Shown piece after piece: positions 32,917-41,308 of a DNA stretch of 64,000 bases (position 1 is its first letter; the number at the start of each line of letters is the position of its first letter). Under the pieces are notes generated by a model. It did no database searches, was not told the DNA's origin, and saw nothing but the letters and a program-made list of their open reading frames with translations. The position numbers were made by a program, and so were the translations under genes. The DNA is taken from the NCBI GenBank assembly GCA_036558745.1, contig DATBEZ010000006.1:6380-70379 (forward strand), read 5' to 3'. Source of the stretch: JAMXLJ01 sp036558745. GTDB taxonomy: Bacteria > Actinomycetota > Acidimicrobiia > IMCC26256 > JAMXLJ01.

Positions 32917-34086
32917 CTAGCGGTCCTTGGGGAGGCCGAGGACGCGCTCGCCGACGATGTTGCGCTGGATCTGCGACGTGCCTGCGGCGATCGTCAACGA
33001 CAGCGCGTGGATCTGGCCGTAGACGAGCGCGCCGTTCGCGATCCCGTCGATGTCGGCGATCGACAGGCCCGCCCGCTCCAGCACCCGCATCGACAGCTCA
33101 CCGAGACGTTGACGCACCTCCGAGTAGTGCAGCTTGAACACGGAGCCGCCGACCCCCGGCACGCCCGTGCGCGCGGCCTGCGACACGTTGCGCTTCGTCA
33201 GCGCCCACAACGCGTCGAGGTCGGCCGCGAGATGACCGAGCTCACGCCGGACGCCCACGTCGTCGCGGCCCGTCTCGGTCGCGAACTTCGCGAGAGCACG
33301 CAGCAGCTCCATCGACTGGAGCATCTCGCTGACAAACGCGGTGCCGCGCTCGAAGCTGAAGGTGACCATCGCGACGCGCCAGCCGTCGTTCTCGGCACCG
33401 ACCCGGTTCGCAACGGGGATGCGCACGTCGTCGAGGAAGAGCTCCGCGAACTCGGTGCTCCCGTGGATCGTCCGCAACGGGCGCACCTCGATGCCCGGTG
33501 TGTCCATCGGCATGATGAGCCACGTGATCCCGCGGTGCTTCGGCGCGTCGGGATCGGTGCGCACGAGCAGCTCGCAGAAGTCGGCCACCTCGGCGTGCGA
33601 CGTCCAGATCTTCTGGCCGCTGACGACGTAGTCGTCGCCGTCGCGCACCGCACGCGTGCGCAGTGACGCGAGGTCGGAGCCCGCGCCGGGCTCGGAGAAG
33701 CCCTGGCACCACACCTCGTCACCCCGCAGGATCGCGGGCAGGTGCCGGGCGCGCTGCTCGTCGCTCGCCTCGGCGATCAGCGTCGGGCCCGCGTGCAGGA
33801 GCCCGACGAAGTTGGCCCCGACGTAGGGCGCGTGGAGGCGCTCGGTCTCCTCCAGGAAGATGAGATGCTGGGCGGGTGACGCGCCGCGGCCGCCGTACTC
33901 GACGGGCCAGTTGATCCCCGCGTAGCCGGCGTCGAACAGCATTCGCTGCCACGCGGTGTCGTAGCTCCGGCGCGCGGGCCAGTCGTTGCGGTCCGGCTCG
34001 GGCGGCAGCGTGGGCAGGACGTCGTCGAGCCAGGCCCTGAGCTCGGCGCGGAAGCGCTCCTCGTCCTCCGTGTAGCGCAGGTCCAC
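32917..34086 (-). CDS. Acyl-CoA dehydrogenase
   Basis: 389 residues, GTG start at 34086. Landmarks: FRAELRAWLDDVLPTLPPEP, INWPVEYGGRGASPAQHLIF, CQGFSEPGAGSDLASLRTRA, VSGQKIWTSHAEVADFCELL, FELLRALAKFATETG-like ELLRALAKFATETGRDDVGV, and the C-terminal GTSQIQRNIVGERVLGLPKD. A full-length, probably homomeric flavoenzyme of the FadE30-type group. Its promoter region holds a CTGACG-N3-TGTCAG motif at 34109. Downstream lie the GTTGGGAC hairpin and the ChsE5-like gene. Confidence 0.9.
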   Translation of the reverse strand: MDLRYTEDEERFRAELRAWLDDVLPTLPPEPDRNDWPARRSYDTAWQRMLFDAGYAGINWPVEYGGRGASPAQHLIFLEETERLHAPYVGANFVGLLHAGPTLIAEASDEQRARHLPAILRGDEVWCQGFSEPGAGSDLASLRTRAVRDGDDYVVSGQKIWTSHAEVADFCELLVRTDPDAPKHRGITWLIMPMDTPGIEVRPLRTIHGSTEFAELFLDDVRIPVANRVGAENDGWRVAMVTFSFERGTAFVSEMLQSMELLRALAKFATETGRDDVGVRRELGHLAADLDALWALTKRNVSQAARTGVPGVGGSVFKLHYSEVRQRLGELSMRVLERAGLSIADIDGIANGALVYGQIHALSLTIAAGTSQIQRNIVGERVLGLPKDR

Positions 34087-34108
34087 GCCGGGGCAGTGTA
34101 CGAGTGCG

Positions 34109-34123
34109 CTGACGGCGTGTCAG
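34109..34123. promoter_or_regulatory. Operator-like motif CTGACG-GCG-TGTCAG
   Basis: A 15-base dyad with one mismatch in the arms, 23 bases upstream of the dehydrogenase start at 34086. It is one of four 15-base copies of the form CTGACG-N3-CGTCAG in this window (others at 49170, 54170, 56501). Confidence 0.5.
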
Positions 34124-34191
34124 ATTCGGAATCCGCCCGTCCGTCACGCGCGGCCCGTGGGCCTGCACGCACGCGATCGCGCGGCACTACC

Positions 34192-34207
34192 CTGACGTGC
34201 ACGTCAG
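34192..34207. promoter_or_regulatory. Perfect palindrome CTGACGTGCACGTCAG
   Basis: A 16-base perfect palindrome ending 14 bases before the ATG of the amidohydrolase at 34221. The inner 14 bases are repeated exactly upstream of the thiolase gene at 38694. Likely a binding site for a dimeric repressor of TetR type. Confidence 0.55.
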
Positions 34208-34220
34208 AGGGGGGTGCAGG

Positions 34221-35948
34221 ATGCTCGACTGTCTCGTGTCCGGTGGCGACCTGATCGACGGGACCGGCGGACCGCGCCGGCGTGCCGACGTCGGCATCCG
34301 CGACGGTCGCGTCGTCGCCATCGCGGAGCCCGGCTCGATCGCGGAGCCCGCGAGTCGCACGATCGACGCCGACGGGCTGGCGGTCGCGCCCGGGTTCGTC
34401 GACATCCACACCCACTACGACGCGCAGCTGTTCTGGGACTCGGCGGCGACGCCTTCGCCGCTGCACGGTGTCACGACGATCGTGGGCGGGAACTGCGGGT
34501 TCACGATCGCGCCGCTCGAGCCGTCGGAAGCCGACTACATGATGCGGATGCTGGCGCGCGTCGAGGGGATGCCGCTCGAGTCGCTCGCGGCCGGCGTGCC
34601 GTGGGACTGGCGGACGTTCGGTGAGTACCTCGACCGGCTCGAGGGCCGCATCGGCGTGAACGCGGGTTTCCTGGTCGGGCACTCGGCGATCCGGCGTGCG
34701 GTCATGCGCGACGCGGCCGTCGGCGAGGAGGCGTCCGCGGAGCAGGTGGAGCAGATGGCCCGGCTGCTCGACGAATCGCTCGCCGCGGGAGGCCTCGGGT
34801 TCTCGTCGTCGCAGGCTGCGACCCACAACGGCGGCGACGGCCAACCGGTCCCGTCACGGTTCGCGACGCGCGACGAGCTGCTCGCCATGTGCCGGGTGGT
34901 GCGCGAGCACGCGGGCACGACCCTCGAGTTCATCCCCGCGGTCGGTGGCTTCGAGCCCGAGCATCTCGACCTCATGACCGCGATGTCGCTCGCCGCGAAC
35001 CGTCCCCTGAACTGGAACGTGCTCGCGGTGAACGCGGCGCGCCCAGAGAACCACGAGCGACTGTTGGAGGCCGGCGACTACGCGGCCGAGCGCGGCGCGC
35101 GCGTGCTCGCGCTGACGGTTCCCGACGCGATGGTCGTGCACCTCAACTTCAAGACCGCGTTCATCCTCGACGCGTTTCCGGGCTGGGGCCCGACGATGGC
35201 GCTCCCGCCGGAGGAGAAGAAGCACGCGCTCGCGGATCCCGAGGTCCGCCGTCGCCTGAAGGAGTCGGCGGCGTCGCCCGAAGCCGGTGTGCTGCGGGCC
35301 ATGGCGAACTGGGAGCGCATGCGCGTCGTTGACACGGTCGCGCCCGAGAACGAGGGGCTCGCGGGCGAGACGATCGGCAAGGTCGCCGCGACGCGTGGAC
35401 AGGAGCCGTTCGACACGCTGCTCGACATCGTCCTTGCCGACGACCTGGGCACGGTGCTCTCGCCCCCGACCGGTGCCGACGACGACGCGAGCTGGAAGAT
35501 GCGGGCCGCCGTGTGGCGCGATCCGCGCGCCGTCGTCGGCGCGTCGGACGCTGGCGCGCACCTCGACATGCTCTCGACGTTCACCTACTCGACGTCGATG
35601 CTCCGCGGGGTTCGCGAGCACCACCTCATGCCCATGGAGGAGGCGGTCCATCTCCTCACGGACGCGCAGTCCCGCCTCTACGGCATTCGCGACCGCGGAC
35701 GCGTGGAGGAGGGTTGGCACGCGGATCTCGTCGTCTTCGACGAGGCGCGGATCGGTCCGGGACCGGTGCACACGCGACACGACCTACCCGCCGGCGCGGG
35801 ACGCCTCTACGCAGAGGCGGAGGGGATCGAGCACGTGCTCGTGAACGGTGTCGAGGTCGCGGCCGGCAACCGCCTCACCGGCGACCTGCCCGGCACGCTG
35901 CTGCGGTCGGGACGCGACACCGACACCGTCGAGGTCCCCGGCGGATAA
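34221..35948 (+). CDS. N-acyl-D-amino-acid deacylase-like amidohydrolase
   Basis: 575 residues, ATG at 34221. An amidohydrolase-superfamily enzyme: N-terminal DCLVSGGDLIDGTGGPRRRA, the metal motif in FVDIHTHYDAQLFWD (HxH), GNCGFTIAPL, SSSQAATHNGGDGQPVPSRF, and the late metal/aspartate region VGASDAGAHLDMLSTFTYST. It ends with AADLVVFDEA-like HADLVVFDEARIG and VNGVEVAAGNRLTGDLPGTL. Mycobacterial Rv2913c is of this type. The family deacylates N-acyl-D-amino acids or related amides in the cytoplasm. It stands between lipid-oxidation genes; a catabolic amide substrate is possible. Controlled perhaps through the palindrome at 34192. Confidence 0.88.
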   Translation: MLDCLVSGGDLIDGTGGPRRRADVGIRDGRVVAIAEPGSIAEPASRTIDADGLAVAPGFVDIHTHYDAQLFWDSAATPSPLHGVTTIVGGNCGFTIAPLEPSEADYMMRMLARVEGMPLESLAAGVPWDWRTFGEYLDRLEGRIGVNAGFLVGHSAIRRAVMRDAAVGEEASAEQVEQMARLLDESLAAGGLGFSSSQAATHNGGDGQPVPSRFATRDELLAMCRVVREHAGTTLEFIPAVGGFEPEHLDLMTAMSLAANRPLNWNVLAVNAARPENHERLLEAGDYAAERGARVLALTVPDAMVVHLNFKTAFILDAFPGWGPTMALPPEEKKHALADPEVRRRLKESAASPEAGVLRAMANWERMRVVDTVAPENEGLAGETIGKVAATRGQEPFDTLLDIVLADDLGTVLSPPTGADDDASWKMRAAVWRDPRAVVGASDAGAHLDMLSTFTYSTSMLRGVREHHLMPMEEAVHLLTDAQSRLYGIRDRGRVEEGWHADLVVFDEARIGPGPVHTRHDLPAGAGRLYAEAEGIEHVLVNGVEVAAGNRLTGDLPGTLLRSGRDTDTVEVPGG

Positions 35949-35950
35949 TG

Positions 35951-36050
35951 AGCCGCACCGGAGCCTGCGGAGGTGCTTGCCAGCGAACGAGCGACACGGG
36001 CGACGGCAGGCCGACACCGGAGCCGTGCAGCGAGTGAGTGAGCGAATCGA
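35951..36050 (+). repeat. Leader repeat, copy C
   Basis: It carries GCACCGGAGCCTGCGGAGG, then GCCAGCGAACGAGCGACACG, then GCAGCGAGTGAGTGAGCGA. At the place where copies A, B and D have the start ATG this copy reads ATC, and the gene must start at a GTG within the repeat. The stem is ACGGC/GCCGT (36003-36007 with 36022-36026). Confidence 0.7.
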
Positions 36051-37140
36051 CATCGCTGAGCTCGAGTCCCACGGGTTGTACGACCCGGCCGCGCCCGACG
36101 CCGATGAGCAACGCGCGCTCCTGCAGTACCTCGTGTCGGAAGGTGTCGCCCTCGACGACATGGTGGAGGCACACCGGATCGGACGGCTGCCGTTCGTCGC
36201 CGGTGACATCCACATCCGACCCGGCGTACCGGTGTACACCATCAACGAGGTCGCGACGAAGACCGGGGTCGACGCGGGGCTCCTCATGCGCGTGTGGCGC
36301 GCGTCCGGGTTCGCGATCGCGCCGCCGGACAAGCCCATGTTCTCCGACGCCGACGTACAGGCGCTCGCCATGTTCACGCTCGCGGTGCAGCGCTTCGGCG
36401 AGGAGCCGACGCTGCAGCTCGCCCGGGTCTTCGGCGCATCGCTCGCTCGCATGGCGGCAGCCGCGTTCCACACCGCGCTCGCGTACGCGCAGGACGCCTT
36501 CGCGCCGCGCGCCCCGAGCGTCCTGGCGGCGGCCCGCGCCTCGACCGAGATGGGTCTGATGGCGGAGATGTCGGGGACGGCACTCGACTCCTTGTTCCGG
36601 CATCACATCGCAGCCACGGCACAGTGGTTCGACCGCGTGCCGAGCCCGGACCCGGAGACCGCACCACTCGCAATCGGCTTCGCCGACCTCGTCGGCTTCA
36701 CCTCCCTCTCCCAGCGCCGCGACGTCCACGAGCTGGCCCGCACGGTCGGAGAGTTCGACGCCCTGACGTCGGAGATCGCGAGCGACGGTGGCGGGCGGGT
36801 CGTGAAGCTCATCGGTGACGAAGTGATGTTCGCGACGGCGGATCCGCGCCAGGCCGTCGCAATCGCGTTGGAGCTCGCCGACGCGCTCGCGGACCACCCG
36901 ATCCTCCCGACGATGCGCGCGGCGGTCGCGTGCGGCACGGTGCTCGTCCGTGACGGCGACTGCTTCGGCCCGGTGGTCAACCTCGCGGCCCGGCTCGTCC
37001 ATCTGGCCGAGCCCGGTCACGTGGTCGTGCCGGTCGGGACGGTGGTCTCCGACGATGCGTTCCTCGTCGAACCGACGGGCACCTGCGACGTGCGCGGCTT
37101 CGACGAGCCGGTCGCCGTCGCGCGCGTCGACCGCGCCTGA
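36034..37140 (+). CDS. Class III adenylate cyclase, Rv1264-like
   Basis: 368 residues from a GTG at 36034, inside leader repeat C (a GTG at 36025 is also in frame). The N-terminal about 200 residues (LQYLVSEGVALDDMVEAHRI, VPVYTINEVATKTGVDAGLL) resemble the autoinhibitory, pH-sensing domain of mycobacterial Rv1264. The catalytic domain follows: metal aspartates in GFADLVGFTSLS and KLIGDEVMFA, and VVNLAARLVHLAEPG with the transition-state Asn and Arg. It makes cAMP from ATP as a dimer in the cytoplasm. Its place among lipid genes suggests nutrient or pH signalling. Confidence 0.88.
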   Translation: MSERIDIAELESHGLYDPAAPDADEQRALLQYLVSEGVALDDMVEAHRIGRLPFVAGDIHIRPGVPVYTINEVATKTGVDAGLLMRVWRASGFAIAPPDKPMFSDADVQALAMFTLAVQRFGEEPTLQLARVFGASLARMAAAAFHTALAYAQDAFAPRAPSVLAAARASTEMGLMAEMSGTALDSLFRHHIAATAQWFDRVPSPDPETAPLAIGFADLVGFTSLSQRRDVHELARTVGEFDALTSEIASDGGGRVVKLIGDEVMFATADPRQAVAIALELADALADHPILPTMRAAVACGTVLVRDGDCFGPVVNLAARLVHLAEPGHVVVPVGTVVSDDAFLVEPTGTCDVRGFDEPVAVARVDRA

Positions 37141-37141
37141 G

Positions 37142-37837
37142 TCAGGACGCGCGCTCCCAGGCGGCGCGGTACTCGATGAGGCGCGCCGCGAGCTCCTCCG
37201 GACGGGCGAGCGCGGGGAGGTGCCCGCCGTCCATCTCGTCCGGGACGATGCCCAGACGCTCGCGTACGACCCGGCGTTGGAACTCGGCCGGGAAGAACCG
37301 GTCGTCACGGCAGAGAAGGAACGCGGTCGCCACGTCGGGCCACGCCGGGAGCGGCCACGGCTTCTCGAACGGCGCGCCCGACTGGGGCCGGACGTGGTGC
37401 TCCGACTCTGCCGTCACCTCGGGCGCGACATCGTGCAGAAAGAGGGTGACGGGATCGTCGTCGTCGGGCGACCGTCCTTCGCGCTCGGTTTGGGCCCGGC
37501 GCGCCTCCTCCCACCCGGTGTTGGCCCACCAATCAGCGCCCGATTCACCGGGCGCGGGCACCATCGCGGCGACCAGCACGATCTGGTCGACGTGCATCCG
37601 ATCGCACACGAGCGGCGCGGTGAACCCGCCCAGCGACTGCGCGACGAGCACGACCTCATGACGGTCGCCGATCGCGTCGACGACCGTGTCGGTGTAGACG
37701 CCAAGGTCGGCGCGGTCGTCGTCGCAGGGCAGGTCCACCGCGACCACGTCGTGGCCGCGCGCCCGGAGCTCGGGCGCGACCAGGTGCCAGTACCAGGAGT
37801 CGGAACCGGCTCCGGGGATCAGGACGAACGTGGCCAT
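37142..37837 (-). CDS. Alpha/beta hydrolase (esterase-like)
   Basis: 231 residues. Visible fold landmarks are FVLIPGAGSDSWYWHLVAPE (oxyanion region), DVVAVDLPCDDD, the nucleophile elbow VAQSLGGFTAPL, and the catalytic histidine in MDGGHLPALARP at the C-terminus. It resembles the small MhpC/plant-methylesterase-like group found in many actinobacteria. Substrate unknown. It converges on the adenylate cyclase gene with 1 base between the stops and lies 11 bases downstream of the VOC gene, likely co-transcribed with it. Confidence 0.85.
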   Translation of the reverse strand: MATFVLIPGAGSDSWYWHLVAPELRARGHDVVAVDLPCDDDRADLGVYTDTVVDAIGDRHEVVLVAQSLGGFTAPLVCDRMHVDQIVLVAAMVPAPGESGADWWANTGWEEARRAQTEREGRSPDDDDPVTLFLHDVAPEVTAESEHHVRPQSGAPFEKPWPLPAWPDVATAFLLCRDDRFFPAEFQRRVVRERLGIVPDEMDGGHLPALARPEELAARLIEYRAAWERAS

Positions 37838-37848
37838 CGTTCGCGACC

Positions 37849-38619
37849 TCAGCGGTTCCCGCGCAGCTTGAACATCGCACCGGTCGGATCGGCGGCCTGG
37901 GCCAGCCGGCCGTATGGCGTGTCCTCCGCGGGCAGGACGATCGCGCCGCCGAGGTCGACGACCTGGGCCAGCGCGGCGTCGGTGTCCAACACAGCGAAGT
38001 AGACGTCCCAGTGCGCCGGAACTCCGTCGGGAAGGAACTGCGACGCGTCCATGATCCCCGCGAGCGCGCGCTCACCCTCGCCCAGCGTCGTGTAGCGCAG
38101 CTCGGGCTCGTCGCTCATCGTGCGCGTGTCCCAGCCGAACACGTCGCGATAGAACGCGACCGACGCGTCGTAGTGGCGCGTGTGCAGCTCGAACCAAGAC
38201 GGCGCGCCGGGCTCGTCGTAGACGCCGAAGCCCTGGTGCAGCTTCGGCTGCCAGATGCCGACCGCCGCGCCGCCCGCGTCGATCAGGACGCCCATGCGAC
38301 CCAGCTCCAGGACGTCCGTCGCGGGAGCGACGACCTGCGCGCCGTTCGCGACGGCAGCGTCCACGGTCGCCTTCGCGTTCTGCACGGCCAGATACACCGA
38401 CCAGCTGTCCGGTTGGCCGGACTGGCCGTCGTTGCGCATCGAGCCGGCGACGCGTACGCCGTCGTGGAGGAAGTTGACGTAGCCGCCGTACTCGGGGCCG
38501 GGATCCTCCGAGGTCCAGCCGAAGAGCCGCTCGTAGAAGGCGCGACTCGCGTCGGGATCGGACGTGAAGAGGTCCACCCAACAGGGCGCGCCGACGGGGG
38601 CGGTGTCTCGCTTCGGCAT
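37849..38619 (-). CDS. Tandem VOC (glyoxalase-like) domain protein
   Basis: 256 residues, ATG at 38619 with a GGAGGAG ribosome site. Two vicinal-oxygen-chelate domains are seen. The first begins APCWVDLFTSDPDASRAFYE with RLFGWTSEDPGPEYGGYVNF. The second begins APSWFELHTRHYDASVAFYR with DVFGWDT and ends DPTGAMFKLRGN. This two-module layout is common in actinobacterial hydroxylase-like or resistance-like proteins of unknown reaction. Metal-ligand positions are only partly conserved, so catalysis is not assured. Likely one transcription unit with the hydrolase after it. Confidence 0.85.
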   Translation of the reverse strand: MPKRDTAPVGAPCWVDLFTSDPDASRAFYERLFGWTSEDPGPEYGGYVNFLHDGVRVAGSMRNDGQSGQPDSWSVYLAVQNAKATVDAAVANGAQVVAPATDVLELGRMGVLIDAGGAAVGIWQPKLHQGFGVYDEPGAPSWFELHTRHYDASVAFYRDVFGWDTRTMSDEPELRYTTLGEGERALAGIMDASQFLPDGVPAHWDVYFAVLDTDAALAQVVDLGGAIVLPAEDTPYGRLAQAADPTGAMFKLRGNR

Positions 38620-38693
38620 CGGAGCTCCTCCACGCTCGTGGTGTCGGGTGTGGAGACGGCAGCGGGCCCCGGAACTCATCGGCGGCGCACGCC

Positions 38694-38707
38694 TGACGTG
38701 CACGTCA
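38694..38707. promoter_or_regulatory. Palindrome TGACGTGCACGTCA upstream of the thiolase
   Basis: An exact second copy of the 14-base palindrome at 34193-34206. It lies between the divergent VOC gene (38619) and thiolase gene (38862), 155 bases upstream of the latter. Confidence 0.55.
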
Positions 38708-38861
38708 ACATGCCTGGACAGGGGGTCACGGGGTAGACAGGAAGCCGCGAACTGCCGGAGGGCGCTGAGCAGCTGTCGCCCCGTTGGCAGCGGCCGCCTT
38801 GCCACCAACAAGCCCGACCCGCTCCGACCCCGGGGGCGGCCAAGAAGATTTGGAGTCGGTC

Positions 38862-40064
38862 ATGCCCGAAGCCGTCATCGTCGCCACCGCCCGCACACCC
38901 ATCGGCCGGGCCAACAAGGGCTCGCTCGTCGACATCCGCCCCGACGACATGTCGGCCTTCATCATCGACGCACTGCTCGACAAGCTCCCCCAGCTCGACC
39001 GCGGGCTCATCGAGGACGTCATCTGGGGATGCGGCCAGCCCGCCGGCGAGGCGGGCACGAACGTCGCCCGGGTCGCGTCGATCCTCGCCGGGCTCGACGC
39101 ACCGGGGACGACGGTGAACCGCTACTGCTCGTCGTCGCTGCAGACCATCCGCATGGCCGCGCACGCGATCAAGGCGGGCGAGGGCGACGTGTTCGTCGCT
39201 GGCGGCGTCGAGACGGTGAGCCGGTTCGCGAGCGGCGTCGCCGACAGCGGGCCGAAGAACGAGCGCTTCGCCGACGCGGTGACGCGCACGAAGAAGCGCA
39301 CCGAGGGCGGTCAGGACCCGTGGACGCCGCCGACCGGCCTGCCCGACGTGTACATCGCGATGGGCCAGACCGCCGAGAACGTGCGCGAGCTCGAGAAGGT
39401 GACGCGCGAGGAGATGGACGAGTTCGCCGCGCTCTCGCAGCAGCGCGCGGTGCGCTCTCAGGAGAACGGGTTCTTCGACCGCGAGATCACGCCCATCACG
39501 ACGCCCGACGGCACGGTCGTCGGCAAGGACGACGGCCCGCGGGCGGGGACGACGGTCGAGAAGCTCGCGACGCTCAAGCCGGTGTTCCGTCCCGACGGCG
39601 AGGTCACCGCGGGGAACAGCTGCCCGCTCAACGACGGCGCGGCGGCCGTCGTCGTGATGAGCGACACGAAGGCGCGCGAGCTCGGCGTCAAGCCGCTCGC
39701 GCGCATCGTCGCGAGCGGCGTCTCCGCGCTCGACCCGGAGATCATGGGCCTCGGCCCGGTGGAGGCGTGCCGGCAGACCCTGAAGCGCGCGGGGATGACC
39801 ATCGACGACATCGACCTGGTCGAGATCAACGAGGCGTTCGCGGCGCAGATCGTCCCCTCCGCGAAGCAGCTCGGCATTCCGTGGGACAAGCTCAACGTGA
39901 ACGGCGGCGCGATCGCGCTTGGCCACCCGTTCGGCATGACCGGTGCCCGCATCATGACCACGCTGCTCAACGGGCTCGAGGACGCGGACAAGACGTTCGG
40001 CCTCGAGAGCATGTGCGTGGGCGGCGGTCAGGGCATGGCCATGATCGTCGAGCGCCTCCCGTAA
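38862..40064 (+). CDS. Acetyl-CoA C-acyltransferase (thiolase), FadA3-like
   Basis: 400 residues, ATG at 38862. Classical thiolase with all catalytic residues: nucleophile cysteine in TVNRYCSSSLQTIRMA, NEAFAAQIVP, the histidine in GGAIALGHPFGMTGAR, and the second cysteine in SMCVGGGQGMAMI. N-terminal PEAVIVATARTPIGRANKGS and RPDDMSAFIIDALLDK match the FadA3-type group. It cleaves 3-ketoacyl-CoA to acetyl-CoA and a shortened acyl-CoA, the last step of beta-oxidation. This contrasts with the cysteine-less Ltp proteins at 6838-9080. A strong hairpin follows its stop. Confidence 0.93.
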   Translation: MPEAVIVATARTPIGRANKGSLVDIRPDDMSAFIIDALLDKLPQLDRGLIEDVIWGCGQPAGEAGTNVARVASILAGLDAPGTTVNRYCSSSLQTIRMAAHAIKAGEGDVFVAGGVETVSRFASGVADSGPKNERFADAVTRTKKRTEGGQDPWTPPTGLPDVYIAMGQTAENVRELEKVTREEMDEFAALSQQRAVRSQENGFFDREITPITTPDGTVVGKDDGPRAGTTVEKLATLKPVFRPDGEVTAGNSCPLNDGAAAVVVMSDTKARELGVKPLARIVASGVSALDPEIMGLGPVEACRQTLKRAGMTIDDIDLVEINEAFAAQIVPSAKQLGIPWDKLNVNGGAIALGHPFGMTGARIMTTLLNGLEDADKTFGLESMCVGGGQGMAMIVERLP

Positions 40065-40071
40065 GCACGAA

Positions 40072-40114
40072 GATGCGGCACTGAGCGTCGGATTCCGACG
40101 CTCAGTGCCGCATC
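40072..40114. terminator. Strong bidirectional hairpin
   Basis: A perfect inverted repeat with 20-base arms (40072-40091 and 40095-40114) around a 3-base loop ATT, arm core GCGGCACTGAGCGTCGG. It lies between the stops of the convergent thiolase and dehydrogenase genes, so it can end transcription from both sides. No U-tract follows on either strand, as is common in high-GC actinobacteria. Confidence 0.8.
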
Positions 40115-40126
40115 TCGCGTTGGGGA

Positions 40127-41308
40127 TCAGACCGGGAGCTCGTCGAAGGGGACGTCGCGGTCGACACGCACGTCGCCCGGGAGACCGAGCACGCGCTCGC
40201 CCACGATGTTGCGCTGGATCTCGTCGGTGCCGCCCCGGATCGACATCGACGGCGCGGTGAGGAACAGCGTCGACCACTCCCCCGCCGACGACACCGCCTC
40301 GGGGCCGAGGATGCGCATCGCGGTGTCGGTGTAGCGCCGGAACGTCTCGGTGAAGCGCAGCTTCATCCCCGAGCCCTCCGCGCCGGGCCGGCCCGCCTGA
40401 GCGAGGTCGCGTGCGCGCCGCGCCGCGAGTCGCGCCACCTCGAGGTCCACGTAGGTGCGCGCCAGCGCGTCGCGGACCAACATGTCGTCGAGGCGACCGC
40501 GGCTGCGGGCGAGCTCGACGAGACGCTCGAACGTCAGCGTGGGACCACCACCACCCAGCGCGCCGCGCTCGTGTGCGAGGCAGGTGAGCGCGACGGCCCA
40601 CCCGGCACCCACCTCGTCGATCCGGTCCGCGTCGTCGACGACGGCGTCGTCGAGGAACACCTCGTTGAAGTGCGCGTCGCCGTTCATCTGCCGGAGTGGC
40701 CGCACGTCGACACCGGGCTGATCCATCCGGAGCGCGAACGCGGTGATGCCCGCGTGCTTCGGCACGGTCGGGTCGGTCCGTGCGAGCAGCAGCCCCCAGG
40801 CCGAGTAGTGGGCCCGGCTCGACCACACCTTCTGACCGCTCACGCGCCACTCGTCGCCGTCGCGGACGGCTCGGCAGCGCAGGCCGGCGAGGTCGGAGCC
40901 CGCGCCGGGCTCGCTGAACAACTGGCACCAGATCTCCTCGCCCGTGCGGATCGCGGGCAGCCAGCGCCGGCGCTGCTCCGGTGCGGCGTGGGCAAGGACC
41001 GTCGGACCCACGAGCGCGAGGCCCACCATGAACGGGTAGAGGTCGGGCACGCGGAAGCCGGCCAGGACGCGGTTCACCACCGCCGCACCCTTGACGTCGA
41101 GCCCCAGCCCCCCGTGCTCGACCGGCCACGTCGGAACCGCCCAGCCGCCGTCGGCGAGCGCCCGCAGGTAACCGCGACCCGGCTCCAGGTCCTCGTTGCC
41201 TGCACCGAGAACGACGACCGGCTCGTCGGGATCGCGGGGGTCGAGGCGCGCCCGCAGCGCCTCCCGTACGTCGGCCTCCAGGGATGACGGAGGTTCAGGC
41301 GTGGGCAC
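40127..41308 (-). CDS. Acyl-CoA dehydrogenase
   Basis: 393 residues from a GTG at 41308. Landmarks: GGWAVPTWPVEHGGLGLDVK, CQLFSEPGAGSDLAGLRCRA, VSGQKVWSSRAHYSAWGLLL, QMNGDAHFNEVFLDDAVVDD, and the C-terminal IRGGTDEIQRNIVGERVLGL. Similar in layout to the gene at 4582. It probably acts on medium or branched acyl-CoA; the substrate cannot be read from sequence. It overlaps the 3' end of the SGNH hydrolase gene by 14 bases and is last in that minus-strand unit. Confidence 0.9.
   Translation of the reverse strand: MPTPEPPSSLEADVREALRARLDPRDPDEPVVVLGAGNEDLEPGRGYLRALADGGWAVPTWPVEHGGLGLDVKGAAVVNRVLAGFRVPDLYPFMVGLALVGPTVLAHAAPEQRRRWLPAIRTGEEIWCQLFSEPGAGSDLAGLRCRAVRDGDEWRVSGQKVWSSRAHYSAWGLLLARTDPTVPKHAGITAFALRMDQPGVDVRPLRQMNGDAHFNEVFLDDAVVDDADRIDEVGAGWAVALTCLAHERGALGGGGPTLTFERLVELARSRGRLDDMLVRDALARTYVDLEVARLAARRARDLAQAGRPGAEGSGMKLRFTETFRRYTDTAMRILGPEAVSSAGEWSTLFLTAPSMSIRGGTDEIQRNIVGERVLGLPGDVRVDRDVPFDELPV

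Noticed and set aside
37142..38619. Alpha/beta hydrolase plus VOC genes as an antibiotic-resistance pair
   Set aside because: Both are generic families with no specific resistance motif and no mobile context.
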